Source: Plecoglossus altivelis
Taxonomy: Eukaryota > Chordata > Actinopteri > Osmeriformes > Plecoglossidae
Assembly (NCBI GenBank): GCA_036571765.1
Contig: BROE01000022.1
Coordinates: 15,400,827-15,464,826 of the forward strand
Length of the DNA stretch: 64,000 nucleotides
Direction: 5' to 3'
Part shown: positions 30,277-43,200 of the stretch, piece after piece
How positions within the stretch are numbered: the first letter of the stretch is position 1
Layout: the number at the start of each line of letters is the position of its first letter
Notes under the pieces: model-generated
Seen by the model: the letters and a program-made list of their open reading frames with translations, nothing else
Databases searched by the model: none
What the model was told of the DNA's origin: nothing
Translations under genes and position numbers: made by a program

Positions 30277-33200
30277 ATTCGATTACTGCCTCCAGCGTGC
30301 TGTAATGGAGGTGAGATATTTATAAGTCAGTGAGATGCCTTTGTTCTCTCAGTTCTCATTCTTTTATCTTTTGCTGCAGGTCTGTGAAGGTGCAGGTTTT
30401 GAATGACAGATTTCATAAGATTACTCCTTCCCATTACTACTGTACTTACCCATAAACTTTGGCTTTCTTTCTCCCTGTGCCAGTCCATAACTACCATCAC
30501 ATTAAGCCTGCTATTAAGATGTGAGAAATTGCAGTTCCTGCCTATATGTTAAAATCCTTTAAAAGCAATTATAATTGATGAGGGTTTGATTGTGATTTGG
30601 CCATTGACCTGAACAATGACTTGGGAGAGGAGGGGGGAAGGGAGAAGGAAGAGAAGCAGACAAGGAGGGAAAAGGAGACGAGTGGAGTGGAGAGGAAAGG
30701 AAAAGAAAGGGAAGGGATGGAAAAGTGGATATCCAGGTTTCAAGGCCAGGCCTGCCTTATCATGGCCCAGTCGGTAGAGCTGCCAGCTGGCCAGCCTCCC
30801 TCAGGCTTCCCCCAGCCATCCTGTCGATCCTTGGCCTCCCCTGACCTGGGTACACCAATGAGACTGAAAGGCATTTCCATTGGTTGTTGCTTAGCTGTCT
30901 GTCAGGGAAAGCTAGATGAGCGGTGAGGGGTGGGTGATTAGAGAAGCATAGGCAGAGAAAGGCATTTTCCTCCAATGTCTTGCCTCATGCCAAGTGGACC
31001 TTAGGGCATTGTGTCTGCCTCCTGTCATCGTACTCCCACAGTGTATAACCAGAAATTGTGTGTGTGTGTTTGTAGGAACCTGTGTTTGCGGGGAGTGCAC
31101 ATGCTATGACGTGGACCCCTCGGGGGACTGGGGGGACATCCACGGTGACACGTGCGAGTGTGACGAGAGGAGCTGCCACGCCACCTACGACCGATATGCC
31201 GACGACTTCTGCTCAGGTTAGCGGGCCCATAAGGTGGGAGAAAGTTTGCACATTCGAACGTGAGGTTTCCAAACCCTGGATCGGGTGCCTCGGTGGTACC
31301 TGCTGAGGTGGCGTTGGTTGGGAGTTGGGGATTGATGCTTCTAACCAATACACACAGACACACACACACACAGCAGGTTCTGGTTTTTAGTTGGAGGGTT
31401 GAGTTAAAAACCTGCCCCATCTGGTTGTAATTGTGCGGTCTAGCTTTAACAGGCAGGGTGGGTCTGCAATATTAGTGTGAGACAGTGTCAGTGGGACTGA
31501 CCTTCTAGGTGCTAATAAATCCAGTGCTGAGGGGAATAAAGTTTTGGGGACTTGGGGAAGTTTGGACCCACTATTTTAGAGCTGGTCTCCTGATTCATAG
31601 CTGTTAAAATACTGGTAAGTACCATACCTTTGTTGCAGGTGTTTTTGGGTGTCTGTAGATTTTTCTTATTGTCATTAAGAAAGAAGTGGAAGACAAAAGT
31701 ACAAGTTCTCTTTCTCTCTTTCTGTCTCTTTATTTCTCCCTGTCCTGCTGTTCCTCTCCCTTTCTGTTTTTCACTCTCCTTCTCTATGTCATTATTTGCT
31801 TCCTCGCCTTATATCTTTCCCCTCTCCTCCCACACCCCTCCACCAATGTCTTCCTTCCGGTGTAACCTTGTCCTCCATTCCTCCTTTCCTTGCTCGTCCC
31901 TTCCCATCCCTCCCCTGCCTCTCTCTCCTCTCCCCCTGTGGCCCCAGGTCACGGCCAGTGTAACTGCGGACGGTGCGACTGCAAGGAGGGCTGGGCTGGC
32001 AGGAAGTGCGAGCACCCCCTGTCCTGCGCTCTCTCTCTGGAGAGCAGTCTGAAGAAGTGCCGCGGAGTCTCCGCCATGCCCTGCTTCGGACGAGGTACAG
32101 ACGCAGACGCGCGTCTGCACACGCAGACACACGCACGTAGACACCCGCCCCCCCCTCCTTGTGCTTCGTCAGGTTACGTTTCGACGGAAGCTGTGGGGGC
32201 TTGAGCCTTCGATGTTGGGTTGGTTGGACAATAGCTGATCTGTACACAGTGAACTAATCTGAAGGTTGGACGTCGCAATGTTCATTTCACTGGATACATG
32301 TGGTTCAGCCTGAAGCCTCCACTCTGGCTGGATGTCTCGACTCTGCAGCCCTACTTCACAGGAATTACCTATATTCTGCTACAGTCATTTGGCCAAAGCG
32401 ATTATGTTGAATGCAAGCATCTCTACCATATGGGATCCAGAATGACAAGAAGTGATTCGCTTACTTAAGGATTGTGGACTATTACTAAAGTTAGTATGTG
32501 TAATACAGAGAGGCTAGCATTTAGCAAGTTAGTTTCGAAAAGCATAGCATCTCCACAGCCATGCCTCCTTTTTAACACATGAACACACACATAGGGCTGA
32601 GTCTAAACACGTCAATACATTCACAAACAATTTCTAAAAACCAAATCAAACCTTGTGATTGCCTGTCCAAAGTAACAACAGTAACCATGGCATCGATTTT
32701 CAGATCCTCAGTTTCCTTCATTGGTCTCCAGCGTGGAAAAGTGATGCCTATGTCAATTCCGGTTTTAGCTGTTGATCGAGACAGACGGTGTTTCTTTTTG
32801 TCTTTCTTTTCTTGAGGGCCAAGAGGAACACAACATTACCGTGTTTTGCCCTCCATAGTCACTTTTGCTTTACAGAGCCACAAGTTACCTCCGCAAAAGA
32901 AGTGTGGTTATACGAGCAAACAGGTTGCTCATGCTCTGTGTGCAAATATAGATTGACAGACAGGAAGAACATCCTATTATTATTGGCCAAATACCGTTAT
33001 TGGTCCTTCCACAGAAAAAAGAACGTTCATATATATTTATTTAGCATTTGGCCATGTAAATATAGTCTATACAGTATATTTATTTACTTTTCCCCATTTG
33101 GTCCAATTCTGAAATTATTGACTGCTATTAAGATGAGACCTTCAGCCAGTATAAACATGTCAAAAGATTACACATCTTAGTTTTAAAGGAGGAATGTGCC

Positions 33201-36024
33201 CATCTCTGGAGCCACAAGCCCTTGACAGCACGGAAAGGACAAAAATGCTTAATGTAGAAGCATTTGTGGTATTTAATCACCTCCGGTTGTTGTGATTTTC
33301 GCTCATTCATTTCTCCCGGCTCCTGGGTACTCAGGGTGTGTCAGAGCATCATTCACCACCACCCCCCCCCACCCCCGACACCACCTTAATTCCGCCACCT
33401 CTGCTCAGTAGAGCATTGTTCCTTGTGAATACAGCATTGTTCAGCCTTCTCTACTTTCATACCCCTGGAGGGCGTCTCACATTGTTCCCAGCTCAACCTC
33501 TCAAAGCACAAATATCCACATCAGCGTGAACAATGAGGTGCGGAGAACAGCCCAGAACAGGCCGCCATCTCCGTCGTAACGACTCTTGATGTCTCTCTAT
33601 TGAACGAGATGGTTACATGGCAAAGACTTTTCCAATAATCTGGCTTTCCGTGTGCTCCATTAGAAGGAGAATGGCCAGCAAACCTGCCTGTGTGCATCAC
33701 ATCTAATGGAAGCCAATGGTTCAGTGCTAGGCTGAGAGCGGGTCTACAGGGAGGTCAAGGGCTGCTAGATGTCCGTACCAGGTTGGAGTGCTGCTGGCGT
33801 TGTGACCTGGGCTCTGGGCTGGGGTGAACTTTGGCTTGGGGTGAACTCTGGGCTGGGGTGAACTCTGGGCTGGGGTGAACTTTGGCTTGGGGTGAACTCT
33901 GGGCTGGGGTGAACTCTGGGCTGGGGTGAACTCTGGGTTGGGGTGAACTCTGGGTTGAGGTGAACTCTGGGTTGAGGTGAACTCTGGCTTGGGGTGAACT
34001 TTGGCTTGGGGTGAACTCTGGGCTGTGGTGAACTCTGGGTTGGGGTGAACTCTGGGCTGGGGTGAACTCTGGGTTGAGGTGAACTCTGGGTTGAGGTGAA
34101 CTCTGGCTTGGGGTGAACTCTGGGCTGGGGTGAACTCTGGGCTGGGGTGAACTCTGGGTTGGGGTGAACTCTGGGTTGGGGTGAACTCTGGGCTGGGGTG
34201 AACTCTGGGCTGGGATGAACTCTGGGTTGAGGTGAACTTTGGCTTGGGGTGAACTCTGGGCTGGGGTGAACTCTGGGCTGGGGTAAACTTTGGCTTGGGG
34301 TGAACTCTGGGCTGGGGTGAACTCTGGGTTGGGGTGAACTCTGGGTTGGGGTGAACTCTGGGTTGGGCTTGAAGTTTTGGGTTGAGGTGAGGTAGGTTGG
34401 GGTGAGTTGTGGGTTGAGGAGTTCAAATCCAGCCATGTCCTCTGATTTACAGAAACCAATTGTGTCCAATTACCTTTACCTTGCCTGCAAATTGTATAAT
34501 ATCCCATGGTAGTTATGGCTTTGGAGAGAAATACACATTTGATGCCCTGGAGTCACAACCGCTGGAAACACTCAAACTGTTAATTAACCTAGCAATCCAA
34601 ATAACCCAACTGACAAATCTGAGTGTTGGCCATTCAAGTCTACTTAATTAGAAGTGATGCTGTTGGCATGTTCTCTGTCAGCTGTTACACAATAACCAGT
34701 TAAATCAAGCTATGCTTCATAAAAGTGCAGGGGGTAGGGTGGGCGCGGGGGGGGCGGGCAGGGAGCACCCCCACGTAATGAAACAGGCGAGATTAAGTTG
34801 TGCAGGGAGAGTTAATTAGCTTTAATTTCCTTCTGCAGTACCTTTAAATTATCTCCAGTTGCTGCTGCCAAATGGCATTTTAAATTGCCCTGTGTGAAAG
34901 AACAATTAATGGAATCTATAACCCCCACCCAGCCCCTTTTTATAAAGTGCATTTACATTTGAGCTCACCCACTGGTGAATCTTTGACAGTTGTGGAGCTC
35001 CTCTGCTTTTAAACAAATGGTCAAGGTTCCACAGACTTCCTAGAGATGCAGTGAGCGACTATTATAAGTGGCCTTTGTCCAGAGTTCCTTCAGGTAAAGG
35101 CTCTATATGCCTGTCTGTCATCGTGTGCCAGTTACTATTGGTGGCAGGAATTAAGCCCACCGAGGTCCATTTTGTTCCCCCTGAGATGCAACGTTAGTTG
35201 ACATGGTAAACTCCATCTTTCGTCCCTCGCGATTCATTCTCCTCACCGGCTACGGAACCAATGATATTCCAACCTACAGAATCTGTATTCCATGCGCACG
35301 CTTGGGCCAGTAAATAGTGCATCGATATGCCCTGGATTTCCCTTGCATGCTCCCCCCCTCAGCACACACACACACACACTCACACACACACATTCGCCCA
35401 ACACCCAAGACAGGGGCTTAAATGATGATTTATACATCTGTTTACTGGCTCTCAGTCACAGGCTGCTGTGGCTGGGCATCCCTGCAGAGCCTGTCTGCAT
35501 CGGCCTAAGAGATAGGCCATTACTCTCCTCAACTGCATTTGCCCTCTTCTCCTCCCACAGAGACTCAAGTCTTCTGCACTATCTGCATCTCTCGACATGT
35601 CTTGCTGCATGGGTGTTCTGGTGGCGCGGGGGTGGTCGTGGGGGAGGGGGGCTCTGGGAGAACGTTGAAAAATCAAGGGTTGGAACAAGTTCACAAAATC
35701 GTTGAGAGAGAGAGAATCAAGAGAATGGAAAGGAATTGAGGAGGGAGAGGAGAATAGGGAAAATGTGAGCATCAAGAAATAGAGAGAGATTGGAGAGAGT
35801 GTAAGTAATGCGTGGAGACAGGGACAGGGAGGTAGAGTGAGATATGCGTGAGAGAGAATCTTGGAGCGTTTGGAAAATCTTGGCTTGACCGGAAAAACCT
35901 TCAATTGTGGGCCAGCGGTGTCTAACTGACAGGAGACAGGGGCAAGGATATGGCACATTCTTCACTTCCTGGTATTTCCTTAAGGAAACACGGGTTTTCA
36001 TCCTCATCCTGCTCATACCTGGAA

Positions 36025-36062
<38 letters not shown>

Positions 36063-39000
36063 TCTCACTCTCTCTCTCTCTCTGTTTCTCTCTCTCTTTC
36101 TCTCTCTCTCTATCTCTCTCTGTTTCTCTCTGTTTCTCTCGCTCTCTTTCTCCTTCTCTCTCTCTCTCTGGGATGGAACGTTTTGTTCTGATGTGGTTTC
36201 TCATGTGGCCTTTTGTAGAACATGCCTGTCTACATACCTTGGCCAGTAAATAAAACTCGTTCATTCAGTAATTTTCCCGAGTTACAGACAAACTAGACCA
36301 AATGTGCTAAAGGAATTTCATACCAAACGAGCGTGTTTTGTAGTATTTTGTCGAATTTCTTTTAGCATATTTGATTGTACATACAGGAGACATTTCACAA
36401 TGATCGCAATCAGAACTGTCTTTTCCTACTATCATGTAATGAGGCGTTGTGATTGGTTATTTTGTGGGAATGTACAACACAGATGTGTCTGAGGAAATTT
36501 GCAATTCGTGTGTTTGTGTGTGCCTACACACGCATGTGCTCTTTCAATTGCTACTTCAGAATATCAGTTTGTTGGTCTCAGTCTCCCATTGGGGCCTATT
36601 GTTCATCTGAGCGAATGCAGGAAACACAGGCAGACATCGGAACAGGAAACAAGACAGCGGGTTAAAGTGAAGGAAAGCGTGACGAGGCGACGATGAGAAG
36701 GAAGCTATACAGGAGGATCCTCTATATCAGGTTTAGGGTCTATAGAACATCAGCTATAATGAAAAGAGGAGAGAATTGAATGTCTGAGTGTATTGTTCGT
36801 GTATTGCACACTATTGTAGTGTTTTGTAAACTATTGTCGTCTTGATGCTCTTCAATATTGAAGAAGCCGCCCATGTTGTGTGCAAGTTGCAAACGTAGAC
36901 ATAAATGCTGTCTTACCTGTTTTTTTTCCGTCTTCTGCATTGTTGAACGAGTAAAAACAGATGACTCATGTATGTATTTTTGAAGCTGCAAGGCTGTGCA
37001 ATGCAAACACAATGTACGGAACATGACAATTGAATCCAAGTTTCGGGACGTTCTGCAGGAAGGCCCGGGTCTGGATGACTGGATCCAGAAGCTTCCATTC
37101 TAGCAGCAGTTTAAGGCCTCGGGATTAGCTTCTGGCCTACCTACCTCCAGTTGAACTTCATCACAGGGAGCAGTTCAATCACACTCTGCCTTCCACCTGT
37201 GTGTTTCTGCCTGTAGATGCAGAGTGGGCAGAAATGATATCTGGGTCAGTGACCTAATGTGTTTATTATGATGAACCACATCCTTTTCCATTTATGTATT
37301 GCTTTTTTTTAAGGTATTAAACTCGAGAGATATGTCCACCCAGTTTATTTTCGAGTTGCGGGCCCCACTTAAAGTGAAAACAAAGTAAAACAAAAAGTAA
37401 GCAGAGCAAAATCAACTCTTCGGGCGGTGGAATGACTCCGTCAAAATATGGAGATTTTTCAACTTTCTGTATTTTTTCGATACATTTGCATTCAGATCAA
37501 AATGCAGTTCAGATGGTTTGGAGAAGCAATGCACATTTGTTGCTGTGGATGTTTCTTTGAAAGTTATTAGTGAGAGAGGGTGTTGATAGCACTGCTAAAC
37601 TTTATTAAACAACATTTTTCAGGGGTCCGCCTATGAGCCAGTATTGAAAACGACCAATCGGCAAAGGCTATCTAAGGGGGGAAAACAGACAGCTGCCTGA
37701 CTATATTACGGCCTCACAGCTCCTGGTATGTCCTGTGCATACAGTCCAATAGGGCTCCATTCACACACACACACACACACACACACTCTACTGCCCACTG
37801 GACATGAAGGCGTCTGCTTAGAGAATGAGGGAAACACACAACATACACACGAGAGTAGGCAGCTATGACGACCACAGAGATAATCGATAAGGCAGGGGTG
37901 TTATGACATCAACAGTTGCCATAGCAACAGAGCTAGGGAGCAGACAGCGGAGGGTTATCAGTGTGGCGGGAAAGACAGGTTGCCAGACATGCCAGACTGC
38001 GTGTGTGTACCTATGTGTGTGTGTGTGTGTGTGTGTGTATTGAATTCAGAAGTCCCTATTGCTATAATACACAAGTTCCAAAAAAAAAAAAAGTGTGTGA
38101 AAGTGTGTGAGCGGTGGGCTCTAAAGTGCTCTTTTCAGACGTAATTTGCCATTGCAGTGTATGAATGGTGGCTAATAGTCGGTAGGTTATAACTATACCA
38201 ACGCATTCTTAGGTGACATTGAAATGGTGCGATCTGAGACTGTCAAAAGCTATGGAAGCGATTACATTAGCTCTTCAATCTCCTGAGTAGCATTACTAAA
38301 TGAATTCGGTGCTACGCTGATTAATTTAGAATCCATTGACTGGACAGTCCATTGAGATGTAACATCAAGTTTAAAGGGGGGGGGGCTATTGACACACAAA
38401 CATCATTCTAATTAGCACACAGGCAAAACAATGTTACAGAACATACATCACAAATAAACAAATGACGACGCCTTGCCCACCATCACACAACCCAGATCTT
38501 TGCTATCAAGAATCAAGGAATTAACCGACTTATATTACACCTTTGCACGGGTACGAGCATCAAAATTGTCTTACGTTCTGTGATAGAGCCCTAACGGAAG
38601 ATTTTCTTGAAGAGCTACTACTCATGATTTATTTAACAAATCAAAGTCAGGTCCACTAGATTTCTTATCATGTGCAGAGGTGAATGCAAGTTCATACTGG
38701 ACAGTGAAGTTCTTGGGACATGACAAGCAATAGATATGTAATAGCATAACAAGGAAGGACATTTTAATTAAAAACACTGGCTGCAAGAATAACAACAAAA
38801 AAGCAGGCTAAAATTCTGTTATGGCAGTTAAAGAAGTAATACAAATTTGATGAGGAAAGAATAATAAAACTAGCATTAAGAGTATAACAGTGAAAAAAGC
38901 TAATAGCTGAAATATATCAAAATAATAGCAAACGTAGCAAGGAATGCAAAAGTAATAGGAATATAAAGTGTACAGTGCTGGCGGACATATACATTCAGTT

Positions 39001-40161
39001 AAAGTGACTATAGTAAGAGCTGAGATGATTATTGGACAAACAGTCAAATAAGCAGTCATTGAAAATGCTCTCGATAATGCATTGGCGAGAGTTTGGGTGG
39101 ACACGCCAAACTTCCTCAATCTCCTCAGTAGGCTGAGACGGTTTTTGGGCAGTAAGGAGTTCCAAGGTGTGTATGTGTGTGGGAGGAATCAAAAGAGAGA
39201 TCTGACCAACCACTCAAACGTCAGCATGATGGTGGAAGTCACTGCCCAGCGATAGAGAGATGCCCTCTTGTCAGAGCTCACCTCACGCCAGCCGTAGTCT
39301 TGGTCCTGAGCTCATCTTACCGACAGCCACGGTGTCGCTCATTTCAAACCATGTGGGAGGCAAGAGAGGTGGTGGTGGGCCGGGAATCGTTGCTACTTCA
39401 CCCTTTTGCAGCATGTAATGGAGTTGGCAGCTTGTTGTGGACCCGAGTCCATGCCACCTGCGACCAAGGTTGAGCTGTGACAGGATCCAGCTTGTTCCTC
39501 CAGCCTCTGCTGGCATCTCTGAGGGCTCCGTGGACTTCCACACTTCCACGTCACCAGAGTTACTGGCAGAGTGCCCTGCACCAAGCTTAGCATTGGTACT
39601 AGGCTAGGGCTTTTGGTTGGGGAAAATCCTGACTTTGACTACCGGAACAGTGTCGCCAAAGCACATTGTTCGAGTGTGACTATAGTAACTCAAATGGTCA
39701 TTGACAGCCTCACAATTGGCCGGCTTCCCAGTGGTGCCAGGTGTGTCTGCGCTGAGCACTTGTGAGTATTTAAAGCAGGTGAACCCTCTCAAATGAGCCG
39801 TAGCGTTAAGTAGCGTGCAGCTCTCAGCGTTTCCCCCGGAGCTCCTCCTTCACCGACTGGGTGAAGCGGAGCAGGAATATCGCTCAACGTGGTCTCCCAA
39901 TCGCCATGACGGTGGTTTGCCTGTGTGCGTTTACTCAGCTCGTGCTGACACACAAGCCGTATGTAAAAGAGGTCACTGCTGTTGTCTGTGCCTACGCAGG
40001 GCAGTGCCAGTGTGGCCAGTGTACCTGCCACCCACCAGGAGACAGCCGGGTTCACGGGAAGAACTGCGAGTGCGACGACCGTCAGTGTGAGGACATCAAC
40101 GGGGAGGTTTGTGGAGGTGAGGATGCACGCGTGCGCATGCACAGACACACACCCTCACCCC

Positions 40162-40222
<61 letters not shown>

Positions 40223-43200
40223 GCTCAGTACTAGAAAGGAGCGCGTCATGACGCTTCAGAGACCCGAGTATCACCTAAAAGCTAAGTGAGGACTGGGGGT
40301 TCCTTGGAAGTTCCTGAATTAAATATAATAACCTGATGTAGATGTGCCTATCTTTCGTTAAACTGTCAGAGTTCAGGACAACGCTAGATTTCTATGGAGA
40401 GTGGGTGTAGCGCAATGCAAGGTGGAGCTTCTGCTAAAAATGATTACGGAAATCTCTATACATTGATAAAGGCCTGAACTCCAACTGCATTTTCAGTAGG
40501 AAATAGCGTTATACTTTTGAAAACGGACCATCAAGAATACTATCAAATCAACTTGACTTAAGTACTTTTTAACAGACGTTTGATTACCTTTCCCACTGCA
40601 CAAATGAATCCAAACTGAGTTGTTTTTTTCTCTCTGACTCCTGCTATATTTTCGTCTGGCCCACTAAAAGATGACCACCAGCAGAAAATGTTAAACGAGG
40701 CGGAAAATACTCCAGGAATTAAACATGCAGAAATAGAAGGTAGAAACAACAGATTTCGTTGAGTTATGCACATTGTTGTTTCGGCAAATTTAAAGGGAGA
40801 AAAGCATTTAGGAGTAGTGGTCAAAGCCCCCCAGCTAGGTTGTTTACACCAGTCCTGTCTACATCCTGTGGCTGGAGATGGGTAGCAAGAGATCAATCAA
40901 ACATAGCAGACATATTTCAACACAACAGTTGTAGTTTTCATGCTGTCTTTCAGACAGCTCCCATTAAAGACTCAGACAGCCTGCATAAGTGGGTGGGCGT
41001 CTCCAAGACAGGGCAGAATAGGCTTCCTGGCTTCAATTTCGGTAAGTGAAGGGGTTGCTTGGACTGGGTTGACAGCGACAGAGGAAGAGGTCAAACATGA
41101 TAAAGCGCAGGAGGGACGCGAAGGAGAGGATAGGGTGAGAATGGGACATTTTAGGCTAACAGCTCTGACATCCAGGGTGCAATGCCGATTCAATGTCAGA
41201 CCCAGGAGGGGTCCTTTGCCTCTCTTTCCCCTGGAAGCGAGAACACGTTTAGCGAGGGGCCAGAAAAGAAGTTTTCAACACGCGTTCTCACTCCAGCGGT
41301 GGAGCATTTCACCTGCAATTGTTTTGCGAGCTGGAGAAGGGGCTACTGTACCAGTCTCCCCATGCGGGCCTCTTACTAGGAGCAGGGGGACGCTCCTGAA
41401 AGGCTTGAGGCAGGGGTAGTGGGGGCGAAGTTCAGTGTCTCCGTCAAAATAGAGAGGGAACACCGTTTGCTTGCAGCATTTCAGACTTAGAATCACACGC
41501 TCCCAAACTCTTCGCGGTGCCGTCCCTCTCCCTGTCTTTCTCTCCCTCTCTCACACACACATAAATGTCGCGCCCCCCCCCTTCCCCCCTCCGCCCCCTG
41601 AGAGGTTGTGTAAGGTGTGTGTTGGTGTGCTGTGCCTTACTCAAGCGGTGGTGCATTGCAGCAAGCGCCTTCCTTTCAGGCGATGCAGTATTCATGCGAG
41701 TGCTCTGCAGGGCCTCGTTGAATTAGTCCACATCAGAAGGGGCTTTCAGGGCAGTGCCAGCTCACCTGCTCGGACACGTATGTACAGTAGGCAGGGGGTG
41801 TACGCGCAGGGGGAATCCTGTTCATGCGCTCGCGCGCACACCAGGACTGCAGGACACTTCCGCTGGGGCCACTGGGCAGTCCGACACTAGTGACAGAAGC
41901 CTGTGTGTGTGTGTTTCTACTCATTCATCATCAGTGTCCCTAATATGCATGTCTGCGTTCAGTTGTTTCTCTCCTAATTATGTTCTCTCTCCATCCCTAC
42001 TTCTCCCTGCCACGCCGACAGTCCAGGTGTACATTTTGATTGTGTGGTTGCGTGCCTATGCATGTGTGTGCGTGAGTACATGTCTGTGTGTGTGTGTGCT
42101 GTGAAAGACAGGTGCAGTGTAATTGAAATGACTCTGGTTCTGCTCCTCGGAAGCAATTAACTCCTCCCCCCCTGGACAAGCTGATTGGAGCAGCCATGCG
42201 TGTCCTGGCATTCAGTGGCTCTCACACTCTGCACAGCTTAACACCGACCAACCCAGCCCTACTCCACCCTCCCACCCAAGTCTCAGCATAGGGAAGGAGC
42301 TAGTGAAGACAGGCAGGACTTGGAGAGAGGGAGAAACATGGAAAAGAGAGGGAGAAAGAAATGGAAATATGCATAAGGCGTCATGATCTCGTTCTCATTC
42401 TAAGTGCAACTGTGCAGCTTTGATAGTAGTAGGGCCACGTAGGATGCGCAATGTATCAAAGAAAGTTGTTTTGTATAGCCCTTTTTAAAAAGCAATGTCA
42501 CAGATGGCTACACAAACGCATCATAGACCTGCACCTGAATTAACCTAAACTCCCTTAGGAATAACTCTCAGTAAAACTCAAAGTCTTAGGAGGAGCAGTT
42601 CTGAAGGGATCCCCTCCTCCTGAGATTATAAACAAAATAGCTTTCCAGAACGAAGCACTTTTGATCGTCCACTCCTTGCATCTCTTCAGGAAGACGTGCA
42701 TGATCAGAGTTTTGCAGTGCAGTTGGCCATTCAAAATGGCCTGGAGTCTGGCCATCTTTTTAAGCAATTAGAAGGGCCGGCCTGCATTTGGTGTTTGTGC
42801 TTGATGGGGAGTTGGAGCTGTTAATGAACTGAAAGAGATTGAGCTAAAACTGCAGCCTGAGGTAACTGACTCAAATAGGAATGTCCGTGTGTCCAATTCT
42901 GTGAGTTTGGCTGAAGTTTAGCCAAAGGTTTGCAAATTATTTAGCTTCTTCAAAAATCATATGCATGATGAGGTTAATCATCACCAGACGCACTATGATT
43001 AGGTTATCCCTCACCAGATCTACTACGACTAGGTTATCCCTCACCAGATCTACAATGACTAGATTATCCCTCACTAGATCTACTATGACTAAGTTATCCC
43101 TCAGAAAGATCTACTACAACTAGGTTATCCCTCACCAGACCTACTATGACTAGGTTATCCCTCACCAGATCTACTACGACTAGATTATCCCTCACCAGAT

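Larger units (their letters stand above)
32095..39999. other. ITGBL1 intron 7 (7.9 kb)
   Basis: It contains a 16-bp palindrome at 32103-32118, the 17-bp minisatellite 33815-34375, a G-quadruplex-like tract at 34725-34765, a candidate conserved element 34775-35000, a (TC)n tract 36028-36170, CA and TG tracts near 37763-37784 and 38017-38040, and a decayed LINE fragment at 38985-39170. Confidence 0.75.

Noticed and set aside
30760..30800. tRNA A-box-like string (tggcccagtcggtagagc)
   Set aside because: No matching B-box or cloverleaf downstream; chance or a very old SINE scrap.
33755..34507. Pro/Ser-rich repeat proteins of 234-250 codons on the minus strand
   Set aside because: Two frames over the same 17-bp array inside an ITGBL1 intron; no conserved domain, start or splice context.
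39283..39593. Overlapping minus-strand open frames next to the LINE fragment
   Set aside because: No motif I can name; not clearly part of the retrotransposon, no splice sites linking it to a gene.
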